From the NCBI RefSeq assembly GCF_000010805.1, contig NC_012520.1:62001-126000 (forward strand): DNA of 64,000 bases, in the 5' to 3' direction. The notes under the pieces were generated by a model. That model was not told where the DNA came from. It searched no databases and worked only from the letters and a program-made list of their open reading frames with translations. Within the stretch, counting starts at the first letter, position 1. Every line of letters starts with the position of its first letter. The position numbers were made by a program, and so were the translations under genes. Below are positions 43,294 to 50,786 of this stretch, in pieces. Source of the stretch: Rhodococcus opacus B4. Its GTDB lineage: Bacteria > Actinomycetota > Actinomycetes > Mycobacteriales > Mycobacteriaceae.

Positions 43294-43320
43294 GTCCCCG
43301 GCACCGGGTGCGCCGGGGAC
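43294..43320. repeat. Shared hairpin, copy B
   Basis: The 9-bp stem GTCCCCGGC / GCCGGGGAC and loop ACCGGGTGC match the core of the larger hairpin at 37,629-37,681 (loop differs by one base). It is expected to terminate transcription from the helicase block. Confidence 0.75.
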
Positions 43321-43373
43321 CGGTACTTCCCGATTCGCCTGTGGCCATCACCCGCATCGACCGCGCTGATTGA

Positions 43374-43481
43374 TGCGTGTCACTCTGCGGGCCCACCTGC
43401 GTTTCATTCCGCGTGTCGACCTGCGTGTCAAAATGCGTGCAGACACGCGAGTAAAGATGCGTGTGATTCGGCGAGTCCTTC
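43374..43481 (+). repeat. Nine tandem 12-bp units upstream of the RHH-Tap-Tpg genes
   Basis: Consecutive 12-base units without gaps: TGCGTGTCACTC, TGCGGGCCCACC, TGCGTTTCATTC, CGCGTGTCGACC, TGCGTGTCAAAA, TGCGTGCAGACA, CGCGAGTAAAGA, TGCGTGTGATTC, GGCGAGTCCTTC. The core (T/C)GCG(T/A)GT is conserved while the tail varies. They lie 89 bases before the ribbon-helix-helix gene and could be a binding array (iteron, centromere-like site or operator). The same segment also forms a 37-codon ORF on + (43,373-43,486) with a tetrapeptide period, so a tiny repeat peptide is an alternative. Confidence 0.7.
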
Positions 43482-43569
43482 TCTAGCATGAATGCCGAAG
43501 GTCCCGGAAATACGCGGCCGTAGGCGGGTTGGTCAGTGGCCGTCCCGGAGTGCAGCAGAGGAGCGAGGC

Positions 43570-43908
43570 ATGGTGCAGGCCGGAAAGCGGAAGGGCGCTC
43601 GCCAGCGTCCGACGGGGGTGGGGAACGGACGTGCAGTGCGATCGCAGGATGAAGTTCTCAGCGCAGGAGGAGATTCCGACGTGATGGCACCGACCGTGGG
43701 GGCGCTAGCGAAGCTGGAACCGCGGAGGGGTCCGACCAAAGTGCAACTCAATACTCGGGTTCTGGCCTCGACGGAGGCGCGGCTGAACTGGCTGGTGAAG
43801 AACCGCAACTTCTCGGTTACCAGCGTGGTTGACGTGGCCCTGCAGGAGTTGTTCGACCGCCACCACGTACCGCCGGCGGACATCGAGGGCCGGATCGTGG
43901 AGCAGTAA
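43570..43908 (+). CDS. Ribbon-helix-helix DNA-binding protein
   Basis: 112 aa. A basic, probably disordered first half (AGKRKGARQRPTGVGNGR) precedes TKVQLNTRVLASTEARLNWL and the helix SVTSVVDVALQELFDRH, the pattern of CopG/Arc-type fold. ATG 43,570 follows GAGGAG at 6 bases; the in-frame ATG at 43,492 lies beyond and lacks such a site. It is immediately upstream of the Tap-like gene (2-base gap), and it is the natural candidate to bind the 12-bp array. Confidence 0.68.
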   Translation: MVQAGKRKGARQRPTGVGNGRAVRSQDEVLSAGGDSDVMAPTVGALAKLEPRRGPTKVQLNTRVLASTEARLNWLVKNRNFSVTSVVDVALQELFDRHHVPPADIEGRIVEQ

Positions 43909-43910
43909 AC

Positions 43911-45749
43911 GTGACCCGTCCGTGGGAGCAGATTGCACTGTTCGACCTGCACGAACCAGCACCTCCCGCACCCGCCCCGGAGCCTGGCGACGATGCCACC
44001 GAGATTGCACCGGAGGAAACAGCTCCAGCGGAACCAGCTTCGGCGGAACCGACGACAACCGCCGCTGCCGCAAATCTGCTGAATGCATCGGCGACCGAGC
44101 CGGCGGCAACACCACCCGCACCGGTATGGGAGGCATTGCCCGCAGGAGAGGAAGCCGATGGCCATGCGTTGATCGTGACCGCCGACGGGACCTACACGCC
44201 GTCCGGGCGGGAACTGACCGGTTCGGTCGATTCGGTCGAGAAGCTGGACAAGCTGATCCGCTGGGCCGCGCTGACACCGTTGGGCGCCCCCGCACAGATC
44301 TGGGTCGTCGGACAGGCCGCGTGCGAACTGCTCGGGTGGATCATCGACCCCGGCAGCGAAGACGACGTCGACGACATGGAAGCCCTTCGCAACCGCGCCG
44401 CCCAAGAACTGACCGCCGTCCTCCACGCCACCCTCACCCCACTGCTGAATGCAGGGTGGGAACTCCGTGGCGAACCGGGGCACGTGGTGCACCTGTCCCG
44501 CTCGATCGGGAACTTCACCTCCATGGTCGATGTGGTGATCGAACCGTACGTGTGGACCTACTGGAACAAGGACTTCGGTTGGCACAACCGCGTCGGCGAC
44601 ATGGGCATCCTCGGCTCACCCACCGCCGGAACGTATCTCCCGGACGACGACCTGTCGGCGGCACGTGAACTCGGTCGCCGGTTGGCCTGGTGCGCCAAGC
44701 ACCTCGGGGTGCTCCCGGGACCGACGCCCGCCCGGACCGGCGCCGCCCTCGTCGACAAGATCAAGCGTGAACGCACCCGCAGCGGCAAAGGCATCGTCGT
44801 CACCGCACCCGGCTCGGTTCCACCCCTGGACGGCCCGCCGCGGGGAGATCTCGAACCTGCTGTCGGCTGGACCCGCGTCCCGGAGTCTGACGACCTCGAC
44901 AACGCCCACCGGTTGGTCTCGATTGACCAACGCGCCGCCTACCTCGCCTCCGCGGGCATGCTCGAATTCGGCTACGGGCAGCCCACACACCTGACCGGGG
45001 ACGCGGCGGCCACTGCGGCGGTGGGGGAGAAGGGTGCACCGTTCGGGCTGTGGCGGATCACCCTGCCGCCCGGGCAAACACTTTCGCTGCCCGAGAAGCT
45101 ACCTCTGCCGCACCCCCACATGCTCGCGGACCAACCGGTACAGACCTGGGTGACCACGGTCAGCCTCGACGGGCTGTGCTCACCAGTGGCAGACGGAGGA
45201 ATCGGCGCCGACCGGGGCGACCTCGACATCACCGAGGCCTGGGTCTACCCACAGCAGGGCCGGGCGCTGGACAAGTGGGCCAAAATCCTGCGCGAGGCCC
45301 GCAAGGCCGCGGTCGATACCGAAGACGACGCGACGAAGCGGTTCCTCGGCACCTGTTACAAGGGCTACATCGGGCGAATGGTCAACCCGGACATGTGGAC
45401 TGCGAAGCAGATGCAACATCACCACCAACCGCTCTGGCGGGCGTCGATCATCGCGCACTGCCGGTGGCGCGGCCGCCGTGTCGCGATGCGGATTGCCCGC
45501 GAGCACGGCCGCTGGCCGGTCCGCACCGTCACCGACTCCTGGGTGTACCTCCTCGCCGGCGGTGAGGACATCGCCGACGCAAGCGAGGCGCTGGGGAAGA
45601 TGTCGGTCGAGAAGGACGTGGTCCTCACCGACACCCTCCTGTCCGCCTTCACTTCGGCGCAGGACGTTCACGAGGTGAACCTCGCGATCAAGGCCGCCTT
45701 CGCCGACAACGAGGACGCCGCCGACGACGAAGAGGAAGGGGAGGACTGA
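43911..45749 (+). CDS. Tap-like (telomere-associated) protein with family-B polymerase-like motifs
   Basis: 612 aa. The N-terminal 70 residues are Pro/Ala/Glu-rich. The C-terminal half contains three segments in the order of family-B DNA polymerase palm motifs: SIDQRAAYLASAG (D339, motif A-like), KRFLGTCYKGYIG (K476, Y483, motif B-like KxxxNxxYG) and RTVTDSWVYLL (D542, motif C-like YxDTDS). A PDMWTAKQMQHHHQPLWRASIIAHCRW segment lies between B and C. The pairing with the Tpg-like gene, whose start overlaps the stop (TGATG), and similar layout to Streptomyces telomere-associated proteins support the Tap name. A role in protein-primed end replication is inferred. Confidence 0.58.
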   Translation: MTRPWEQIALFDLHEPAPPAPAPEPGDDATEIAPEETAPAEPASAEPTTTAAAANLLNASATEPAATPPAPVWEALPAGEEADGHALIVTADGTYTPSGRELTGSVDSVEKLDKLIRWAALTPLGAPAQIWVVGQAACELLGWIIDPGSEDDVDDMEALRNRAAQELTAVLHATLTPLLNAGWELRGEPGHVVHLSRSIGNFTSMVDVVIEPYVWTYWNKDFGWHNRVGDMGILGSPTAGTYLPDDDLSAARELGRRLAWCAKHLGVLPGPTPARTGAALVDKIKRERTRSGKGIVVTAPGSVPPLDGPPRGDLEPAVGWTRVPESDDLDNAHRLVSIDQRAAYLASAGMLEFGYGQPTHLTGDAAATAAVGEKGAPFGLWRITLPPGQTLSLPEKLPLPHPHMLADQPVQTWVTTVSLDGLCSPVADGGIGADRGDLDITEAWVYPQQGRALDKWAKILREARKAAVDTEDDATKRFLGTCYKGYIGRMVNPDMWTAKQMQHHHQPLWRASIIAHCRWRGRRVAMRIAREHGRWPVRTVTDSWVYLLAGGEDIADASEALGKMSVEKDVVLTDTLLSAFTSAQDVHEVNLAIKAAFADNEDAADDEEEGED

Positions 45750-46546
45750 TGGCCCTGCATCTCCCGAAGCCGCGCACCAAGAAGCCCGCGCAGGAGGCGG
45801 TCGGCCTCGACGGACTCAAGGTTACCGTTGCCAACGCCGCCACCAGCGGTGTCGAGAAGTCGAAGCAGGTCAAGAGTGGGGGACTCGCCGGGTTGACCAG
45901 CAAGGTCTCGGTCAAGCAGTTGCGCAAGGAACTCGGCAACGAGGGCCTGCGGCAGGCGGCGATCGATGCCGGCCGCACACCCCCATCGGCTCGCACGTTG
46001 CGCCGGTGGGCGCAGCAAGGCCGGATCCCCCACCCGGACGTCCTCGAGCGAGCCCAGCGCCGTGCCGCGATCGAACGCCTCGGCGGTGTCGATGCCGTGG
46101 CCGCCAAGATCGGCCGGTCCCGCTCCGCCGTGTCCCGGTACCGGTCCGGTGAAACGAACGAGTTGCGTGCCGACGCGAGCAAGAAACTCCGCAACGTGAA
46201 GGCGCAGGACATCATGAAACGCGCCGGCGTGTTGCGACCGGACGGAACACCGAAGAAGGCCGTCATCCGGGTCAAGGGCGGTGTCATGGTGCGCAACGGC
46301 GCCGACGAGGGATACGACTACCGGGTCCGCACCCTGGATTTCGCGAACTCCGACACACCGTTCACCAGTGAAGAGTCCCGCGAACTGGCCGCCGCACTGG
46401 CCAACGACGATCACGCCCGCGTCGTGGCACTGCTCGAGCGGCACGCCACCCTCGACTACCCCGAGAACAAGGGTTTCGACAAGTACAGCGACCAGTTCGG
46501 ATTCCACTTCGACCACATCGACTCCGTCCACATCGACTGGATCTAA
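45749..46546 (+). CDS. Tpg-like terminal-protein homologue with HTH
   Basis: 265 aa. A basic N-terminal 100 residues precede a helix-turn-helix (GGVDAVAAKIGRSRSAVSRYRSG, about residues 111-135), then GGVMVRNGADEGYDYRVRTLDF, and the C-terminal strand-rich end FGFHFDHIDSVHIDWI, resembling the end of Streptomyces Tpg proteins. Tpg is covalently attached to 5' telomere ends of linear actinobacterial replicons. The protein is larger than Streptomyces Tpg (about 185 aa), so it may be a rhodococcal variant or a circular-plasmid relative. GAAGGGGAGG precedes the ATG. Confidence 0.6.
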   Translation: MALHLPKPRTKKPAQEAVGLDGLKVTVANAATSGVEKSKQVKSGGLAGLTSKVSVKQLRKELGNEGLRQAAIDAGRTPPSARTLRRWAQQGRIPHPDVLERAQRRAAIERLGGVDAVAAKIGRSRSAVSRYRSGETNELRADASKKLRNVKAQDIMKRAGVLRPDGTPKKAVIRVKGGVMVRNGADEGYDYRVRTLDFANSDTPFTSEESRELAAALANDDHARVVALLERHATLDYPENKGFDKYSDQFGFHFDHIDSVHIDWI

Positions 46547-46593
46547 CAGTCCTCCACTACCTCGGCTGGCCGCGCCGAAGGTCCACCGGGCTG

Positions 46594-47163
46594 CTAGGGC
46601 ATGTCTCCCAATAACTTGAGCCACTCGACGATGCCGGCGAGCAGGAATCCGGCGCGGTAGGTGAGGGCGAGTTTGTCGTAGCGAGTGGCCACCGCACGCC
46701 ACTGTTTCGCCTTGTTGAAGGCCCGTTCGACCACGTTGCGCCCCTTGTAGGACTCCGGGTCGAAGTTCGGTGGCCGCCCGCCCGCGCGGCCCTTGTTCAC
46801 CCGGTTCGCTGCCTGATCGGTCTTCTCGGGGATCACCGCCTTGATGCCTCTGCTGCGCAGCAGTTCCCGGTTTGCCCGTGATGAGTACGCCTTGTCGGCC
46901 CGGACCTCGTCGGGGCGCGTGCGGTGCGCTCCGCCCGCGAGCCGCGGCACGCAGATGCCCTCCAGCACGTGGGCGAACATCGGACTGTCACCGGCTTGGC
47001 CTGGGCCGACCAGCACCGACAGCGGGCGCCCGTGACCGTCGCACGCCAGGTGCGCCTTGCTGGTCAATCCGCCCCTCGACCGGCCGATGCCGTGATCGGC
47101 AGGCTCGTCACCGAGGTTCGTGTAATTCGGTAGATCCCCCTGTGTGGCGGGCGGCGTTCGCAC
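46594..47163 (-). CDS. IS427-like transposase, second frame (catalytic C-terminal part)
   Basis: 189 aa with GRSRGGLTSKAHLACDGHGRP, the second Asp in VRADKAYSSRANRELLRSRG and the catalytic Glu in YKGRNVVERAFNKAKQWRAV. It is probably expressed by frameshifting from the first frame. Its stop TAG is formed by the IS end plus the TA target duplication. Confidence 0.85.
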   Translation of the reverse strand: MRTPPATQGDLPNYTNLGDEPADHGIGRSRGGLTSKAHLACDGHGRPLSVLVGPGQAGDSPMFAHVLEGICVPRLAGGAHRTRPDEVRADKAYSSRANRELLRSRGIKAVIPEKTDQAANRVNKGRAGGRPPNFDPESYKGRNVVERAFNKAKQWRAVATRYDKLALTYRAGFLLAGIVEWLKLLGDMP

Positions 47164-47551
47164 CGTGCTGATGGACCCGGACCACTGTGGAATCGACAGA
47201 GACCGCCCAGTCCAGGTTCCCGCCGGCGTCGGCCATCGCGACCAGAGCCGTCAGCACCCGATCCCAGGTTCCGTCTCCGGCGTAGCGGCGATGTCGCTTC
47301 CACACCGTCTTCCACGGCCCGAAATGCGACGGGAGATCTCGCCAGGGCAACCCGGTCCGCAGTCGATACAGCATCCCCTCGACCACCACACGATTGTTCC
47401 GGAACTTCCGCCCCCGGAGCCCATCGGAACTGGGCAACAGCAGCGCGAGCAACTCCCACTGCTTGTCCGTCAACACCTCAAACCGATCAACAACGTCTGC
47501 CACACCGAAGAGTCTGCAGCACAACACCACAAATCATTGGGAGACACACCC
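46597..47551 (-). mobile_element. IS5-family (IS427-like) insertion sequence, 955 bp
   Basis: The termini are similar inverted repeats: left GGGCATGTCTCCCAAT, right (complement) GGGTGTGTCTCCCAAT. The target dinucleotide TA is duplicated at 46,595-46,596 and 47,552-47,553, as usual for the IS427 group. It contains two overlapping reading frames for the transposase. It lies 50 bases after the Tpg-like gene and does not interrupt a recognisable gene. Confidence 0.88.
47108..47530 (-). CDS. IS427-like transposase, first frame (N-terminal domain)
   Basis: 140 aa. It begins with the IS5-type domain (LTDKQWELLALLLPSS, then VVVEGMLYRLRTGLPWRDLPSHFG) and carries the first catalytic Asp in DWAVSVDSTVVRVHQHGA. 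It overlaps the second frame by 56 bases; a programmed frameshift in this overlap normally makes the full transposase. Confidence 0.85.
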   Translation of the reverse strand: MVLCCRLFGVADVVDRFEVLTDKQWELLALLLPSSDGLRGRKFRNNRVVVEGMLYRLRTGLPWRDLPSHFGPWKTVWKRHRRYAGDGTWDRVLTALVAMADAGGNLDWAVSVDSTVVRVHQHGANAARHTGGSTELHEPR

Positions 47552-47695
47552 TAGATCGACACCGTGCTCCTCACCTCGCCGTGGGCGTGGCAGGCCGGGG
47601 ACAGCGGTCTGCCCACCCAGCGGGTCAACTACCGCTGTCCGCCGGATAGAGGGGCGAGCGCGCCCATTGCCTCCATAGACAAGAGGGTGGGATGT

Positions 47696-48187
47696 TTATC
47701 CCACAGGCTGTGCTGACATTCGCGGCCCCCGTGGGCGTGGTCCGGGGGAGACCCCGAGGGCCGCAAGTGGACGCCTCTCGTCGTCGGGCAATGCGTTGGC
47801 TCGCCACTTCTTCACCGCCTGGTAGAGCCACTGGCCTACCTGTTCACCGTCGGCAGTGACATAGTTCGCGGGAACGAGTGCGTCGCCGTGCTCTTCGCGG
47901 TAGGCGGCAATTTCGGAAAGCATCCGTCGCCGCTTGCCGTCGGCCGGTGACACGGCAGGAAGTGGAAGATCGTCATCACTCCACACGAACCCGATCGCAT
48001 CGAGTTGCGCAATGCGTTGGGGCGGAAGGGTGCCGAGCATACGGGCAACCCGCTGGCGGTCCTGCCAAAGTCCCAGTCGAAAACCGCATTCGGTGACATA
48101 GTCGACGGGCACCACGATTCGGGGGTGATGGCGGCGAAACGCAGCGTAGAGCTGCAGAGGTGAGGCTGAGGACCGGTTTGCCCGCAT
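47696..48187 (-). CDS. Helicase-associated (HA) domain protein
   Basis: 163 aa with two repeats of the helicase-associated domain pattern: RIVVPVDYVTECGFRLGLWQDRQR and DALVPANYVTADGEQVGQWLYQAVKKW, plus IAQLDAIGFVW between. Such domains usually occur in arrays at the ends of actinobacterial DEAD-type helicases; here they stand alone, so it may be a fragment of a longer gene or a small DNA-binding protein. AAAGGATG is 6 bases before ATG 48,187. The 357 bases upstream to 48,545 show no convincing gene. Confidence 0.65.
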   Translation of the reverse strand: MRANRSSASPLQLYAAFRRHHPRIVVPVDYVTECGFRLGLWQDRQRVARMLGTLPPQRIAQLDAIGFVWSDDDLPLPAVSPADGKRRRMLSEIAAYREEHGDALVPANYVTADGEQVGQWLYQAVKKWRANALPDDERRPLAALGVSPGPRPRGPRMSAQPVG

Positions 48188-48544
48188 CGAAATCACATCC
48201 TTTGTGAAAGCCGTCAAGCGTTGCCCGGATAGTCATTACCCCAAGTATGTCAACCTATTTGACGATCTGTCACGGAAGTCGACACGTGTTGGGTTGCAAC
48301 TTGGCAGGTGCGAGAGCCGGTGGAACTCACAAGTCTGATCACCAGCGTGAAGAGACCTTTCGCGCTCGCGCACCGGCACGCCGAGGGCCTGGGCCCGTCC
48401 CCCGGTGGAGGAAAGCGCGCTCCCGCGTCCTAGCGCTGGCCTGATCACTCCAGCCTGTGCCACGGCGATGTCGGTACGCCGTCACCCTCATGGACATGGC
48501 GTATTCACAGGTCAAGCCTGGAAACGTCCGGATCGGTTCTCGGT

Positions 48545-49498
48545 TCAGAGGTTCCAGAGTCGGAGCACCGCGGCTCGCAGGCTGGCTGAGACGATGCGGT
48601 GGTCGGTGCGCAGCCGGGGATTAGGGTGCCCGACGTCGGCAAGCCATACTTCTGCGTCGGTCACCGCGATCGGCTCCAGGTCAATTCGGGTGCGCAGTTG
48701 GTACGCCACCGCTCGGCGGGTGTGCGGGATCGCGATCGGATCGGAGTCCACGACCGCGGGCGGGTAGAGCCATTCGTTGTCGGCGGTGACCTGGAGCAGG
48801 ACGTCACCGCGCTGGAGCTGCCCGCGGCCGCCGGGGGTGTCGATGCGGAACCATTCGAGCTGGTACGTCGCCGCCGGCCCCGCAGACGTACGGTGGCGGC
48901 TGGTGTGGGCCGCCCGCTCGTGTTCCTCCGCGGCGCCGGGTTGGTAGTCGGTGATGTGCCACAGGAACATCCGGGTTACCGGGGTGGGGAGGAAGTCGGG
49001 TTCGGCACGGTTGCGGCCGCCGATCCCGGGCAGGGGGACGGCGCGGCCGATCTGCCAGATAGCGGTGGCGTTGTCGAGAAACACCTGGTCGACCTCGGTG
49101 ATCTCCTCGATACCGTCGATGAACTTCCGCACGGCGGCGACAATGTCGGGGTCCTCGGTGATGACCACGGCCTCATCGGCGATGGTGGAGCTGTGGGAGG
49201 CGTTGGCGGAACCGATGACCGCCCGCCGATCGGTGACAATCACATTGGCGTGCAGATTCGGTGACGACAGCACCCGCACCCCGGCGTCCACGTAGTGCGC
49301 GAGCGCGGCCGGGGAGGTCGCGTGTGCGCGCACCGCGGCCCTCGAGGCGTTGACGACGAGGACGTCCCCGGCACGCAGCGGCAGCAGAGTGGGCGCGTCC
49401 TCTCCGAGGTAGGCGATCGCGCCATGCCGAGGTCCGCGCGTGCGGATGGCGCGGGTGATGTGCGGCCACGGACTCGGCCCGTGGAAGGTGATCCCCAT
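48545..49498 (-). CDS. PLD-like (HKD-fold) protein with altered motif
   Basis: 317 aa. One phospholipase-D-type motif is seen: LHANVIVTDRRAVIGSANAS, where the usual HxK is HxN but Asp and GSxN are kept. Only one motif is present, as in PLD-type nucleases that work as dimers (BfiI, Nuc). The N-terminal part has IAYLGEDAPTLLPLRAGDVLVVNAS, and the C-terminal 120 residues (from about 200) form a domain with TYQLEWFRIDTPGG and RTRIDLEPIAV. Missing Lys may impair activity. Confidence 0.6.
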   Translation of the reverse strand: MGITFHGPSPWPHITRAIRTRGPRHGAIAYLGEDAPTLLPLRAGDVLVVNASRAAVRAHATSPAALAHYVDAGVRVLSSPNLHANVIVTDRRAVIGSANASHSSTIADEAVVITEDPDIVAAVRKFIDGIEEITEVDQVFLDNATAIWQIGRAVPLPGIGGRNRAEPDFLPTPVTRMFLWHITDYQPGAAEEHERAAHTSRHRTSAGPAATYQLEWFRIDTPGGRGQLQRGDVLLQVTADNEWLYPPAVVDSDPIAIPHTRRAVAYQLRTRIDLEPIAVTDAEVWLADVGHPNPRLRTDHRIVSASLRAAVLRLWNL

Positions 49499-49718
49499 AC
49501 CCGAAAAGGGTAGCGGGGATGACCGCTTCGGCCGGTTGTTGGCCGTCGCTGAGAATGCAGACGATGGCGTCACGGAATTTGCAGACGCAGGTGTCGCCGT
49601 TCGTCGGCAGGCTGACGGGCCCGTCGGCACGGTGACTGCTGTGCGTCATTGTGAACGCCGCCGATCGGCACGATGACGGACGTACCCGGGCACGGCAAGA
49701 CCGGACGGGACAGTTTTG

Positions 49719-50287
49719 TCAGCCGCTGCGGGGTGGGGACAGCAGACGTCCCTGTGTGTAGATCCCGATCAGGTCCCACGGTGGATCGGGGAACCCGAAG
49801 CGGCGACGATCCTCGACCGCGGCCGCCGACAGGACGCACAGTGCGTCCCCGAGCGGATTCCCGACGTACCGGATGGTGCAGAACGCCTCGCGGGCGACGA
49901 GGCCCAGCCGCTCGGTACCCCGGCGATGTAGCCACTGCACATGCTCACCGGTAGTGCGACGTAGCCAGCGGCGCACGGTCGATTCCGGGCGGCCCATCCG
50001 CTCGGCGATCCTCCGGAACCCCAGGCCTTTCGCCTTGTGGGCCAACGCATTCCCGATCACCTCGGCGGTGTCGGCCCGGCGCACCTGCAGGGCGGTGGGC
50101 AACAGGATGTGCGTGGCGCCGCAGTCGCGGCAGCGCACCCTTGTGGGCGCACGGTCAGGGTCGTCTCGCGGACGGTGCGGGCACGCCCGTGTCCCCACCT
50201 GGCCACCGTGCCCCGGCACTGCGGGCATCGCATGGTGCCGGCGTCGAGGAAGGTGTCGGCCTCCTCGGGCCGGCGTATGACGATCAC
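49719..50287 (-). pseudogene. DUF6431-like zinc-HTH gene with a frameshift
   Basis: The 5' frame gives IVIRRPEEADTFLDAGTMRCPQCRG (first CxxC), then near 50,140-50,165 the homologous sequence moves to another frame: VRCRDCGATHILLPTALQVRR (second CxxC), a helix-turn-helix (GLGFRRIAERMGRPESTVRRWLRR) and the C-terminus ending IYTQGRLLSPPRSG. The combined order is that of DUF6431 proteins associated with actinobacterial IS elements. The shift breaks the gene unless it is a sequencing error or a programmed frameshift. Confidence 0.55.
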
Positions 50288-50624
50288 AGCCGATGACTCC
50301 GCTCATGGTGGGACCAGTGTCGACGACTACATCCAATCGCACCAGGGGCCGGTTCGTGTTGGTAGCAGCGCTTCTCACGGCACGCCGTCACGCCGGACGA
50401 CGAACGACGTCGCCGCCGTCACCGCACGGTCGTGTCCGCCCGATCCGGCATCGCTCATCACGGCTGTTCTCGTTCCTCGGCACGGTGACGATGCAGACGA
50501 TCGGCCCTCTGCCCGGAACCCATCTGCATCACGGGTGACGGTTGGTGGCCCCGTGGTCGTCATATGCAGAGACGCTCAACACCGGTCGGCCCCGGATGAC
50601 CCGGCGCACAAGCAAGGCCACCAT

Positions 50625-50673
50625 CTCACTCGTGAACTACAGGTGACTGCTCACTCGTGAGTACGGGTGTCTG
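50625..50673 (+). repeat. Two direct repeats of about 24 bp
   Basis: CTCACTCGTGAACTACAGG at 50,625 and CTCACTCGTGAGTACGGG at 50,650 share the first 11 bases exactly and most of the next 13. They lie in a 499-base region without a convincing gene (50,288-50,786), about 110 bases from the 3' end of the AAA ATPase gene. They could be transposase-binding sites near the left side of the Tn7-like element, but no partner at the right side was found. Confidence 0.45.
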
Positions 50674-50786
50674 CTGTCGAAGGACGTTTCCCCGTGCCTC
50701 GGGTGGTTTTCTCAGGCAACACACCTTTTCTTCTGCAGTGTGTCGGCGCACGCCGCGAGAGCCGATGGCGTGTGAGTGTAGGAGTT

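Noticed and set aside
43373..43486. 37-codon ORF covering the 12-bp array
   Set aside because: Both strands show tetrapeptide periodicity because 12 is a multiple of 3, and there is no good ribosome binding site; a DNA-level function is more likely, though not proven.
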